From assembly GCA_965248805.1 (NCBI GenBank), contig CBDFKJ010000003.1, positions 62,001 to 126,000 on the forward strand: DNA of 64,000 nucleotides, written 5' to 3'. The notes below the pieces were generated by a model. It did no database searches. It was not told where the DNA came from and saw nothing but the letters and a program-made list of their open reading frames with translations. Below are positions 1 through 8,599 of the stretch, in pieces; positions within the stretch are counted from its first letter, which is position 1; every line of letters begins with the position of its first letter. Source of the stretch: CBDFKJ01 sp965248805 (GTDB lineage: Bacteria > Pseudomonadota > Alphaproteobacteria > UBA6615). The position numbers and the translations under genes were made by a program.

Positions 1-188
1 ATCAACTCCTCTACACGCTCCGGCATCATGCCCGGATAGGACGCCGTCACGCTGGCGGTTCGGATCGTGATCGTCGGGTCTTCCGCACTCGGAAAAGTCA
101 GATAAGTCGATACACCGACAAGGGCGACAATGACTATCCCGCTAACTGTGATGCGGGAATTTTCGAGGGCGAGCTTTGCGGGGTTCAT
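1..188 (-). CDS. RND efflux transporter permease, N-terminal part (runs off window)
   Basis: Only the first 62 codons are in the window; the gene continues beyond position 1. The start codon ATG (complement of 186-188) lies 34 bp after the stop of the adaptor gene, so the two form an operon. The visible protein has a short cytoplasmic N-terminus, one hydrophobic helix at about residues 14-30, then a Pro-Ser-Ala-Glu-Asp-Pro-Thr segment and a Tyr-Pro-Gly-Met-Pro-Glu-x-Val-Glu motif. These are typical of the start of AcrB/MexB-like inner-membrane proton-drug antiporters. Substrate cannot be told from this piece. Confidence 0.85.
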   Translation of the reverse strand, partial: MNPAKLALENSRITVSGIVIVALVGVSTYLTFPSAEDPTITIRTASVTASYPGMMPERVEEL

Positions 189-222
189 GGTTCGGTGCTC
201 CGCCGGCCGAAAAAGGGGGGCG

Positions 223-1323
223 CTATTCGCCCATCAGTTTCACACGCTGGCCGTCGCGCAGAAAGCTCACCCCAGCCGCCGCGATAATGTCGCCGGCTTC
301 AACTCCCTCGGTGATGCTGATCAAGTTTCCGCTGACCGCACCATCGCTCTGAAACGGCGTTTTTTGGACGACACCATCCTCCGAGTCATACTTGAAGACG
401 TAGCCACGCGCGGTTTCATCGCCCGGTGCGATGGCCACGAGCGGCACCAGGAAGCCGCGCGGTCCGCCATCGTCAGACAAGATGACGCTTGCCTCAACGG
501 CCATGCCCGGCAAGAGACCATCCGGGCTCTCAAGAATGGCCGCTGTGACTGACACGGCGTTGGCAGCGCCTGCTGTCGCACCGATCTCCGTTATCCGACC
601 CGTACAGCCGCAGCCAGCCACAGTGGGCGCATCTATGCTCACCGGAGCGCCAATCGACAATCGTCCAACCAGGGTATCCGGGATCGAAAGATCGACCTCG
701 AACGCACCTTCCGAATCGAGCTGAATTATCGTCTGTCCCTTCGAGATCTCGACGAAGGGCTCTACGTCGCGTAACGCGACCACGCCGTCAAACGGTGCCG
801 TCAGTCGCGCACTCGCCAAATCGCGCTCGGCGAGCCCGAGTCGGGAACGGGCGAGGTTAAGCTTCCCCTCGGCCGCCTCAGATGCAGCGACGGCCTGGTC
901 AAGCGCGGCCTTGGCGACCCAGTCGCGCTGGTAGAGCTGGCGTTGTCGATCGAGTTGAGCACGCTGGTTTTCGAACTCCGCCTGCGCGGAGGCGCGTTCA
1001 GACTGGGCCGCGGCGACATCCAACTCGAACGGCTCGGGATCGAGGGTCGCCAATACCTGCCCCTCGACGACACTGTCGCCGTTGTTGACCTCGACGGTCA
1101 GAACCGTTCCGGACACAGCGAAACTCAGAGCCGAGGTGTTTGTCGCTGCGATGGTCCCGGAATAGCGACGCACATCGCCACCGGCTGGCTCGGCCACATA
1201 GTAAGGCTTGATCGCCCGGATCCGCTCAACGTACTCCGGTGGAGCGTCGTCGCATCCGACCAAGGTCGCGGCGATGGCCAAAACGGCGGCACGCGCCAAA
1301 TGGCGGTCACTGTTCATGTTCAT
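223..1323 (-). CDS. RND efflux periplasmic adaptor lipoprotein (HlyD/AcrA family)
   Basis: 366 residues. The N-terminus is a lipoprotein signal with lipobox Leu-Val-Gly-Cys at residues 21-24, so the protein is probably anchored by a lipidated Cys. A biotinyl-lipoyl-like half (Gly-Thr-Val-Leu..Val-Asn-Asn-Gly-Asp) is followed by an Ala/Gln/Arg-rich helical hairpin at about 105-165, the second lipoyl half (Ala-Pro-Phe-Asp-Gly-Val-Val) and beta-barrel domains, which is the usual membrane-fusion-protein order. It bridges the RND pump encoded just downstream to an outer-membrane channel; no outer-membrane factor gene is visible here. Length is normal for the family. A second ATG two codons downstream could also serve as the start. 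Confidence 0.9.
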   Translation of the reverse strand: MNMNSDRHLARAAVLAIAATLVGCDDAPPEYVERIRAIKPYYVAEPAGGDVRRYSGTIAATNTSALSFAVSGTVLTVEVNNGDSVVEGQVLATLDPEPFELDVAAAQSERASAQAEFENQRAQLDRQRQLYQRDWVAKAALDQAVAASEAAEGKLNLARSRLGLAERDLASARLTAPFDGVVALRDVEPFVEISKGQTIIQLDSEGAFEVDLSIPDTLVGRLSIGAPVSIDAPTVAGCGCTGRITEIGATAGAANAVSVTAAILESPDGLLPGMAVEASVILSDDGGPRGFLVPLVAIAPGDETARGYVFKYDSEDGVVQKTPFQSDGAVSGNLISITEGVEAGDIIAAAGVSFLRDGQRVKLMGE

Positions 1324-1511
1324 TGGCTCTTATGTTTCGACGGCTCCCCACCGTGTGAAAAGTAAGCTAGCGTCTAGAAATTCGCCAGCACCACGCCGAT
1401 ACCCTGCCCGCTGGTCGAGTCCTCAGGCGGTTCGGGTCTGCGAATGAGGCCGTTGACTCCGGCGAATGCCCTGGCAAGAGAAAGGCACACCCCCAAACGG
1501 AAAGGACTCGC

Positions 1512-1964
1512 ATGATCCTGCAGTTGGCAATCGGATCAGTCGTGGTTTCACTCACGGTCGCAGTTGAGGCAATTTTCATTGGCGCGGCGATTCGAGCCTT
1601 TGGCCGGTTCGGCCCCTGGCTTGCCACGCCGCCGCACGCCAGCAAGGCAGTCTTGGCGCTTATCGCCATAACGCTATGGGTTCTCGCGGCACTTACCCTG
1701 AGTGTATGGTTATGGGCGGCCGCATTTATCATTGTTGGCGAGTTCGATACGTTGGAGCCGGCGCTTTACTTTTCCCTCAGCGCATTCACGACGCTCGGTT
1801 TCGGAGACGTTCTTCTTTCGGAGACATGGCGCCTGCTGTCAGGAATGTCGGCCGCAAATGGCCTACTGCTCTTCGGGCTGAGTACGGCCTTCTTAATCGA
1901 GTTTCTGAGCAGGCTGCGACATGCCCACGAGAGCATTGTCAGACTCACTGGATCGGACCTGTAA
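1512..1964 (+). CDS. Two-TM potassium-channel-like protein (Ion_trans_2)
   Basis: 150 residues with hydrophobic segments at about 5-30, 45-75 and 105-130. Between the last two lies a pore loop with the selectivity-filter-like Thr-Thr-Leu-Gly-Phe-Gly-Asp, a variant of the K+ channel TVGYGD signature in which Phe replaces Tyr. No RCK or cyclic-nucleotide domain follows, so gating is unknown. The ATG is preceded by a good ribosome site (GGAAAGGA). It is divergent from the RND operon. Whether it conducts K+ with a GFG filter is inference from homologous channels. Confidence 0.75.
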   Translation: MILQLAIGSVVVSLTVAVEAIFIGAAIRAFGRFGPWLATPPHASKAVLALIAITLWVLAALTLSVWLWAAAFIIVGEFDTLEPALYFSLSAFTTLGFGDVLLSETWRLLSGMSAANGLLLFGLSTAFLIEFLSRLRHAHESIVRLTGSDL

Positions 1965-2197
1965 GACCTACAATCGAAGGCCCTCAGGCTGCGAGTTGAC
2001 GCCACCCAGTAGTCGAACGCGTCCGGTTCGCGCCTGCCCGCCGCGTTACCAACCTTAACGGCTTCGGAATCAGGGTCCCGCCTTCGCGCGAGAAAGACTC
2101 CTTCCTGCAAACGCAATACGAAGGCCAACACCACCGGAGGAAGATCGGCGATGGCGTTGTCAGAGCAAATCGGCTTGGCCACCTGGCGAGGTAGCTA
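1965..2197. other. Intergenic stretch, possible decayed minus-strand coding remnant
   Basis: No convincing gene. On the minus strand an open stretch reads through phrases such as Leu-Arg-Leu-Gln-Glu-Gly-Val-Phe-Leu-Ala-Arg-Arg, but it has no credible start and is cut by the IS630 element at 2198. I cannot assign a family. Confidence 0.3.
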
Positions 2198-3338
2198 GTG
2201 GATTGATCGGAATGAAAGAGTCCGAATTGGGATTCCGTATTTTGCTGTGTTATGCGAATCTGGCGTATGCGCAGTGGAATCTCCTTCACCCTATCCGCCG
2301 GCGACCGTCAGCGATTGCGCGCGGTCGTCGCGGATCCCAAGAGCCCGCAGAAACACGTCTGGCGGGCACATATTGTCCTTCTCAGCGGCGAGGGTCTGGG
2401 CACCTCGGCGATCATGACCGAGACCGGCAAGTCCAAGACCTGCGTGTGGCGCTGGCAAGAGCGGTTCATGCACGAGGGTGTCGGCGGCCTGCTTCGCGAC
2501 AAGTCCCGTCCGCCCGGCAAGGCGCCGGTCCCGCTCGATCGTGTCGCCGAGATCGTGCGCCTGACGCAGCAACCGCCGCCGTTTGAGGCGACCCACTGGA
2601 CGTTGCGCGCGATCGCCAGGGCGGCCGGTATTGCCGCCTCGACGGTGCAGGCGATCTGGAAGGCTCACGGTCTCAGCCCGCACCGCTGGCGCAACTTCAA
2701 GCTGTCGACCGACCCTGCCTTCGCCGAGAAACTCACCGATATCGTCGGCCTGTATGTCGACCCGCCGGCCCATGCGGTGGTGTTGTCGATCGATGAGAAG
2801 TCACAGATCCAGGCGCTCGACCGCCGGTCTGCCGATGAAGAAGGGACGCGCCGGCACCATGACCCATGACTACAAACGGCACGGCACGACCACGCTGTTT
2901 GCGGCGCTCAACGTTCTGGACGGAACGGTGATCGGCCAGAACATGCAGCGCCACCGCCATCAGGAGTTCATCCGCTTCCTCAACCGCATCGAGCGCACGG
3001 TGCCGGCGGACAAGGCCATCCACGCGATCGTCGACAACTACGCGGCGCACAACAAGGACAAGGTCCGCGCCTGGCTCGCCCGCCATCCGCGCTGGACTTT
3101 CCACTTCACACCGACCTCCTGCTCGTGGCTCAATGCCGTCGAGGGCTTCTTCGCAAAACTCACCCGGCGGCGGCTCAAGCACGGCGTCTTCCATTCCGTC
3201 GTCGATCTCCAGGCCGCAATCAACCGCTTCGTCCGCGAATACAATGCGGCCAACCCACAGCCATTCATATGGAAAGCCGACCCCGACGACATCATCGCAG
3301 CCCGAAACCGAGGGTTCCAAACGTTGGAATCAATCCAC
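2198..3338 (+). mobile_element. IS630-family insertion sequence, copy 1 (1141 bp, frameshifted)
   Basis: Terminal inverted repeats start GTGGATTGAT at both ends, flanked by the TA dinucleotide at 2196-2197 and 3339-3340 that is typical of IS630/Tc1 insertion. Compared with the intact copy at 30092-31225 it carries a 7-bp tandem insertion near 2860 that breaks the transposase. Confidence 0.92.
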
Positions 3339-3341
3339 TAG
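2252..3341 (+). pseudogene. IS630 transposase, broken by 7-bp insertion
   Basis: The first part (2252-2869, 205 codons) holds the N-terminal helix-turn-helix region and the first catalytic Asp (Ser-Ile-Asp-Glu-Lys). The rest, in another frame to 3341, holds the second Asp (Ile-Val-Asp-Asn-Tyr) and the catalytic Glu (Asn-Ala-Val-Glu-Gly-Phe-Phe). The break is a duplicated CATGACC-type heptamer near 2860. The 39076-40216 copy has the identical lesion, whereas the 30146-31228 copy is uninterrupted. It is probably inactive unless ribosomes shift frame. Confidence 0.9.
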
Positions 3342-3510
3342 CCGACATCGAGGCCGGCCAAGTCGACGTCGTGGTGGTCTACAAGATCGATCGCCTGGTC
3401 CGCGCACTCATGGACTTCGCCAAGCTGGTCGAGTTGTTCGAGGCCCATGACGTCACCTTCGTCTCGATCACCCAGTCCTTCAACACCACCACCTCCATGA
3501 GGTTCGAGAC
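3342..3510 (+). pseudogene. Serine recombinase (resolvase) fragment
   Basis: About 55 codons of a resolvase N-terminal domain: Val-Tyr-Lys-Ile-Asp-Arg-Leu-x-Arg, Asp-Phe-Ala-Lys-Leu-Val-Glu and Ile-Thr-Gln-Ser-Phe-Asn-Thr-Thr-Thr. In large serine recombinases these lie after the catalytic Ser. The 5' part was lost at the IS630 boundary, and the 3' part is fused in frame to an IS1380 scrap. It cannot encode an active recombinase. Confidence 0.8.
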
Positions 3511-3704
3511 CAAACTGCTGGCGACCGAGGAGAACCTCGCTGCCCTGGCGGATCTGTCGGGCGTCTGGATCGGCCGGATTCACGACCGCAATCCGCCGAC
3601 CGCCATCGTGCTCGACATGGATAGCTCCGTCAGCCCGACCCACGGCGAGCAGGAAGGCACGGCCTATAACGGCCATTTCGGCTGCACCTGCTATCATCCC
3701 TTAT
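3511..3704 (+). pseudogene. IS1380-family transposase fragment
   Basis: About 60 codons including Leu-Asp-Met-Asp-Ser-Ser-Val-x-Pro-Thr-His-Gly and Tyr-Asn-Gly-His-Phe-Gly-Cys-x-Cys-Tyr-His-Pro-Leu, the first catalytic Asp region of IS1380 DDE transposases. It is joined in frame to the preceding recombinase scrap and cut at its 3' side by the type-A IS at 3705. Confidence 0.8.
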
Positions 3705-5159
3705 CAGCCCGTTGACGAAGTCCGGCGTGTCTGATTCTGTCTGAACATAGAGATTTAGACGGGCGTCGTGCGATGGCATTGAGACGACAGAGCGAGGTTC
3801 AGGGTGACCTCGTGGTGACATGGGCGGAGATGCCGCGTTCGCCTGGACACGCGTTTTCCGACCGGCTGCATGAGTTGCTGACCGAGTCTGGCTTTGACGG
3901 CTTCGTGGAGGCGACGTGCAAGCCATACTACGCACCTCGGATGGGGGCTCCTTCGCTGCCGCCGGGGCGTTATTTCCGGATGCACATGATCGGCTATTTC
4001 GAGGGCATCGGCAGCGAGCGCGGCATCGCTTGGCGCTGTTCGGATTCGCTGTCGCTTCGCGCGTTTCTGCGGTTGGCGAACCGGGACAAGGTTCCCGATC
4101 ATTCCTGGTTGTCGAAGACGCGCGGCCGTCTGCCGCACGAGGTCCATGAAAAGGTTTTCGACTGGGTTCTGGCTCTCGTCGCCGCGCGCGGTCTGGTGAA
4201 GGGCGAGCGGATCGGCGTCGACGGCTCGACGATGGAAGCCAACGCCGCCCTGCGAGCCATCGTGCGGCGCGATAGCGGCGAGACCTATCGCGAGATGCTG
4301 ACGCAAATGGCGAAGGAGAGTGGCGTCGAAACGCCGACGATCGACGACCTCGTCCGGCTCGATCGCCGGCGGAAGGGCAAGAAGCTTTCGAACAAGGATT
4401 GGACGAGCCCGACCGATCCTGATGCGAAGATCGCGCGGATGAAGGACGGCACCACGCATCTGGCCTACAAGCCCGAGCACGCGGTCGATCTCGATACCGG
4501 CGTCATCGTTGCGGCACCGATCTATCCAGCCGATGAAGGCGACACGACGACTTTGCCTGGGACGCTGGAGGCGGCCGCGCGCAACCTCGCCGAGGTCGGC
4601 CTGGCTCCAACACGGGCAGAGCCCTGCAGTCTCGTTGGCGACAAGGGCTATCATTCACGCGAGGGGCTGAAAGACCTCGACGGCGGCGTCTGGAAAACGC
4701 GGATCTCCGAGCCGGAGCCCGCCAACGGCTATCTGCGCTGGCATGGCGACCAGGCGGCACGTCAGGCTGTCTACGCCAACCGGGCGCGATTGAAGTCCGG
4801 CGTCGCGCGGAACGCCATGCGCAGGCGCGGTGAGATGGTCGAGCGCAGCTTCGCCCATGTCCTCGACCGTGGCGGCATGCGCCGCGCGTTGCTGCGGGCG
4901 CGCGAGAACGTCCACAAACGCTACCTGATCCATGTCGCCGGGTTCAATCTCGGCATTCTGATGCGCGCGCTGTTCGGATCAGGCACGCCGAGGGAGGCTG
5001 CGAGTGCAAAGAGCACCCTTTTGTTCGTTATTCAGTTCGATGCTGCCCTGGCGATCGCCATCGTGGCGAACATCGAAGGCAAACCAGCCATGCTCGTTAT
5101 CATCATCATCGTCGCCCCCGAAACCGATTGATCAAAGCGCGACTTCATCACCGGGCTGT
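3705..5159 (+). mobile_element. IS1182-like insertion sequence type A, copy 1
   Basis: The ends are imperfect inverted repeats (CAGCCCGTTGACGAAGTC at left, complement of CAGCCCGGTGATGAAGTC at right). The copy is nearly identical to those at 9789-11245 and 32278-33733. Unlike them it has no matching target duplication (TAT at left, GAG at right), which suggests recombination between copies or deletion of a flank. Confidence 0.88.
3773..5131 (+). CDS. IS1182-like transposase (type A), intact
   Basis: 452 residues. The N-terminal region has the family phrase Arg-Tyr-Phe-Arg-Met-His-Met-Ile-Gly-Tyr-Phe-Glu. The catalytic core shows Gly-Val-Asp-Gly-Ser-Thr-Met-Glu-Ala-Asn (first Asp), Gly-Asp-Lys-Gly-Tyr-His (second Asp) and Met-Val-Glu-Arg-Ser-Phe-Ala-His (probable Glu). 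The tail is hydrophobic and unusual. It has its own stop codon inside the element. It is very close in sequence to the 9817-11175 copy. IS1182 versus another DDE group is assigned from recalled motifs only. Confidence 0.88.
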   Translation: MALRRQSEVQGDLVVTWAEMPRSPGHAFSDRLHELLTESGFDGFVEATCKPYYAPRMGAPSLPPGRYFRMHMIGYFEGIGSERGIAWRCSDSLSLRAFLRLANRDKVPDHSWLSKTRGRLPHEVHEKVFDWVLALVAARGLVKGERIGVDGSTMEANAALRAIVRRDSGETYREMLTQMAKESGVETPTIDDLVRLDRRRKGKKLSNKDWTSPTDPDAKIARMKDGTTHLAYKPEHAVDLDTGVIVAAPIYPADEGDTTTLPGTLEAAARNLAEVGLAPTRAEPCSLVGDKGYHSREGLKDLDGGVWKTRISEPEPANGYLRWHGDQAARQAVYANRARLKSGVARNAMRRRGEMVERSFAHVLDRGGMRRALLRARENVHKRYLIHVAGFNLGILMRALFGSGTPREAASAKSTLLFVIQFDAALAIAIVANIEGKPAMLVIIIIVAPETD

Positions 5160-6343
5160 GAGGGATTGGCGTACTTGCCGCAGGCCTCGGATGGGGCGCG
5201 GCATGGGCGCAGAGTACCGACCCGATTTATCAAGAAGTTACTGCAACGCATTTGCCTACAAGCGATCTTCTCGGATGCTCCATGGACGCGCATCCAGTCG
5301 ACGTCGATGGCGACGGCGACTTGGATGTCATGATAGCCAACGAGTTCCGCCCCAATATTCAGCTGATCAATGACGGTGCCGGGCGGTTCACCAACGAGAG
5401 CGCACGGCGCATTCCGCAAACCGATCACGACAGCGAAGACGTCGGCGTCGGCGATTTCGACGGCGACGGCGATCCCGACATCATCGTCGTCAGCGAAGAC
5501 GACCAGATCAACGAGCTCTATGTCAACGACGGTACCGGAGTCTTCGCCGACGAAGGCGCGCGTCTGCCAGTCACCGGCACGACCAACGGAGTGCTCGTCG
5601 CCGATATCGATCACGACGGCGACCCGGACGTGCTATTCGCCAACAACGGTCAAAACTTCATCGTCACCACGGATGGGCGCGGCAAATTCACCGACGAGAC
5701 GCGCTTGCGGCTGCCGGCGATCGAGGACATCACACAAGACCTGGAGTTGGGCGACGTCGACGGCGATGGCGATCAGGACCTGTTGGTGGGCAACGAAGGC
5801 GCAAACCGCCTGCTGCTCAACGACGGCGGCGGGCGGTTCACCGACGCGACGGCGGAGCGGCTGCCGCCGCACCGCTCGGTCGAGGAAACCCGCGAGGCCG
5901 ATTTCGGCGATGCCGACGGCGACGGCGATTTGGATATCTTCTTCGCTAATGTGCGGTTCTTCCAGCGCGGCGCGGTCCTCGAAAACCGACTGTTGATCAA
6001 CGACGGCCGCGGCGTCTTCACCGACGAGACACAAGACCGGCGGCCGCAACCCGGCGAGCACACCGTTGACGGCGACTTTGTCGACATCGATGGGGACGGC
6101 GACCTCGATATCGTCACCGCCGGTGCACGGGGCCTGCGGCCGGGCGACGAAGCGCCCTACCGCACCTTGGTCAACGATGGCGCCGGCAGCTTCCGTGACG
6201 GTACGGAAGCCGTATTTCCAGCCTCGCTGGTCGGCATCGGATTCGACGCCGAGGCCGCCGATTTCAACGGCGATGGTCTCATGGACTTCTACTTCGCCAG
6301 CCGTGGCGGTACTGACCGCATCACTTTCGGGCGCCCGCGTTAG
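5160..6343 (+). pseudogene. Secreted FG-GAP/VCBS repeat protein, start removed by IS
   Basis: Seven Asp-x-Asp-Gly-Asp-Gly-Asp-type calcium-binding loops occur at roughly even spacing, as in beta-propeller FG-GAP/VCBS proteins. The frame opens at 5162 with a hydrophobic run ending Ala-Ala-Trp-Ala-Gln-Ser, clearly the h- and c-regions of a signal peptide. The start codon and basic n-region are missing, because the type-A IS ends at 5159 and an in-frame TGA spans the junction (5159-5161). A TTG at 5252 could start a shorter cytosolic form, but the intact gene was surely exported. Function was probably extracellular binding; no enzyme motif is seen. Confidence 0.82.
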
Positions 6344-6358
6344 GGCCCGAGCCCTCCG

Positions 6359-7164
6359 TCATGGCTGCTCCGGGTCGCGGCTGTCGGCCTGACTGCGCAG
6401 GTCTTGAAACGCGTCGGAGAACGCCGCAGCCAGGATGCCCGCCGGCAGAGCGATGATGCCGATGGAGGCGGCCGCCGATATACCGGCGAACACTTTTCCA
6501 AGAGCTGTTACAGGATAGTCGTCGCCATAGCCGACGGTGGTCAGTGTCGCCATAGCCCACCACATAGCACGTGGAATGCTGCCAAACGCCTCGGGCTGCG
6601 CCTCACTCTCGACCAGGAACAGAATCGTTGCCGAGACCAAGAGGACGACCCCGGCCAGGCCGAACGCCATGGCGAGCTCGCGCCGACGATCGTGCACCGC
6701 CCGGGCCAGGCACCGGAGCGCGACCGCCCAGAGACTGCCCGGCGCGAGCGTGATGACGCGCAAGACCCGCACCAGGCGCAACAGCACGCCATAGACGCCC
6801 TGAGCATCGAGGAAAGGCTGAACCATAGCGATAAGGCGGCGACCAGATCGACCAAACTCGTCACGGTCACCGCGTAGCGCAGCCGACCGGCGACGCCGGC
6901 ATATTCCGCCCTCGCGCCCATACACCACAGCCGCGCCACGTACTCGATCGTAAACAGTACTGCGAACAAACCGTTCGCCGCCCTGAACAGACCGGGCACC
7001 CGGCTGTTGATCGTCGGCTCCGATTCGAGCACGGCGACGAAGATGCTAATCAACACCAGCGTCAATATGCCGCAGTTGAGCGGCGATATGCCCTCGCCCG
7101 GCCAGTGAACGGGATCGAGGCTGGCATGCAAGCGTGCCCGCAGCCGGACGCGAAACTCATTCAT
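6359..7164 (-). pseudogene. Voltage-gated K+ channel (Kch-like), frameshifted
   Basis: Reading starts at 7164 with a six-TM ion-channel N-terminus: several hydrophobic segments and a Phe-Thr-Ile-Glu-Tyr-Val-Ala-Arg-Leu-Trp S3-type segment. Near 6830 the coding continues in another frame with an Arg-repeated S4-like segment (Leu-Leu-Arg-Leu-Val-Arg-Val-Leu-Arg-Val), then S5, the pore loop Thr-Thr-Val-Gly-Tyr-Gly-Asp and S6. Both halves fit one roughly 265-residue channel, so there is a one-base indel in the S3-S4 region. It may be a real mutation or a sequencing error. Confidence 0.8.
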
Positions 7165-7295
7165 GTGTCGCTTGCCCTCACCGGAGACCGTGTGCGTGGA
7201 CCAAGGCCATGCGCGTTCCCTATTGACGCCGATTCTGCCACACTCTTTGTACGCGAATCAGCGGCGGCTCGCGATGCGCGGGCGAAGGAGTTTTC

Positions 7296-7889
7296 ATGCG
7301 GCGCGCGATGACCCTGGCTGCAACGTTGGTGTTTACCGCCGCTTTGATGGCAGCGCGGGCGGAGGCGTTCAATTCGCAGTTCGCGCAGACCGGCCACAGC
7401 CGGTCGCTTCTGGTGCGCGTACAAGCGGCGGTCGACGCCATGCCGGAGCAGATGCGGATCGCGTTTGTCCGGGGCATCCAGGAGGAACTGGCGGACCACG
7501 GTTACGCGCCCGGTCCCGCCGACGGGATAATGGGCGCGCAAACACGGGGCGCCATACGCGCCTACCAGACTGACGCGGGTTTGCCGGTCGACGGCGTGGC
7601 CACCAAGGAACTGCTCGACCACCTCAAGTTCGTGCAGCCACGCGTTATGCGCCAAGCTCCAGGGGCGGCATTGGACCCGCAATTGCTCGCGACCAATGTC
7701 CAGATCGAATTGGCACGGCGGGGCTACTACCGCGACGAGATCGATGGCCTTGGCGGGCCGCGTACGAGCGAAGCGGTCCGCACGTTCCAGCAGGACGCGG
7801 GGTTACCGGTAACCGGCATACTGGATGACCGCCTGCTGGCCGAACTGCGCAGCACCTATCCGGACATACGCGCGCGCGAAGCGCGTTGA
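7296..7889 (+). CDS. Secreted protein with two peptidoglycan-binding domains
   Basis: 197 residues. A signal peptide (about residues 1-24, Ala-Arg-Ala before the cleavage site) is followed by two PG_binding_1 repeats at about 58-112 and 135-188. Each has the pattern Leu-x-x-x-Gly-Tyr-x-x-Gly/Asp-x-x-Asp-Gly...Thr-x-x-Ala-Val/Ile-Arg-x-Tyr/Phe-Gln-x-Asp-Ala-Gly-Leu-Pro-Val. No catalytic domain is attached, so it is probably a periplasmic wall-binding accessory protein. GAAGGAG precedes the ATG. It is divergent from the broken K+ channel. Confidence 0.85.
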   Translation: MRRAMTLAATLVFTAALMAARAEAFNSQFAQTGHSRSLLVRVQAAVDAMPEQMRIAFVRGIQEELADHGYAPGPADGIMGAQTRGAIRAYQTDAGLPVDGVATKELLDHLKFVQPRVMRQAPGAALDPQLLATNVQIELARRGYYRDEIDGLGGPRTSEAVRTFQQDAGLPVTGILDDRLLAELRSTYPDIRAREAR

Positions 7890-8051
7890 CGCGAACACCG
7901 CGGGGGCGAGTTAGGCGACACGTACGATCGCGCGCCACGCCAACGGTATCATGTTGTGTATCACCAAGAAAATTTCCCTATTTGTGCCAAAATCCTATAT
8001 ACTCTCTTAACGATAAGGTGAGCGCACGAAATTACTGTTTTTGGAGTGAGG

Positions 8052-8213
8052 ATGAGCGATCCGGAACATAGAAAGCCGGAACGTGACGTTCAGTATGAAT
8101 CCAAAGCCCGGCGCTGTTTGATGTGCAGTTCGCGTTTTGAAAGCGAATGGCCGGGAGAGCGGGTTTGCAAGCGCTGCAAATCAACGGCAGCGTGGCGGCA
8201 GGGAGCAGCATAA
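8052..8213 (+). CDS. Zinc-ribbon miniprotein, 53 residues
   Basis: A short gene with two Cys-x-x-Cys knuckles (Cys22/Cys25 and Cys39/Cys42) around a basic, Trp-containing loop, the layout of a treble-clef or ribbon zinc site. The ATG is preceded by GGAGTGAGG. No transmembrane segment. The role is unknown; small zinc ribbons of this type often bind nucleic acid or partner proteins. It stands alone between convergently spaced neighbours. Confidence 0.65.
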   Translation: MSDPEHRKPERDVQYESKARRCLMCSSRFESEWPGERVCKRCKSTAAWRQGAA

Positions 8214-8599
8214 ATATCGCGTCAATCAGTTTAAGACGCGATTAGCTACGGCATCACGCGTACGCCATTTGTTGGTGACGCTAGCTGGTTGTGGTGTGCG
8301 GCCGACTCGGGTCGACACTAGTACACCTGAAGCCCTCGACTTGCTCGGAGCTTCGCGCTGCGTCTTGCCTGTCAATCGGCAGGCTCCAAAGTGATCCAAC
8401 TGGTCACGATACCGACATACGCCAGCGCGGCGCGCCAATCGGCGCGCCGTTGCAGCGTTCGCTGCGCCCCGCGCGTAATTCGCTGCGGCGGCGACCGCGG
8501 CCGTTCAACGTATGCGCATTTCACTCCATGACAGTGTCGTACGAACCGCCTAACATCGGCTGACGACTGTTGGCCTTCGGGCATTCTGGGGAGGATACC
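8214..8599. other. Intergenic, no gene seen
   Basis: 386 bp without credible coding. It holds one short GC-rich inverted repeat (GGCGCGCC AAT GGCGCGCC-like, near 8429-8450) without a T-run, so it is not a convincing terminator. The promoter of the following TAXI gene should lie here, but no clear -35/-10 pair is evident. Confidence 0.4.

Noticed and set aside
3755..4654. Long open frame of 299 codons antisense to the type-A transposase (also 10294-11193 and 32784-33683)
   Set aside because: It appears in every type-A copy only because the GC-rich transposase has a permissive complementary frame; its product has no recognisable motif and the sense strand has clear DDE motifs.
8429..8450. GC-rich inverted repeat considered as a terminator
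   Set aside because: No T-run follows on either strand and no gene ends just before it.
8570..8599. TTG start for the TAXI protein
   Set aside because: The ATG at 8600 has a strong ribosome site and yields a standard signal peptide; the ten extra residues would disturb it.
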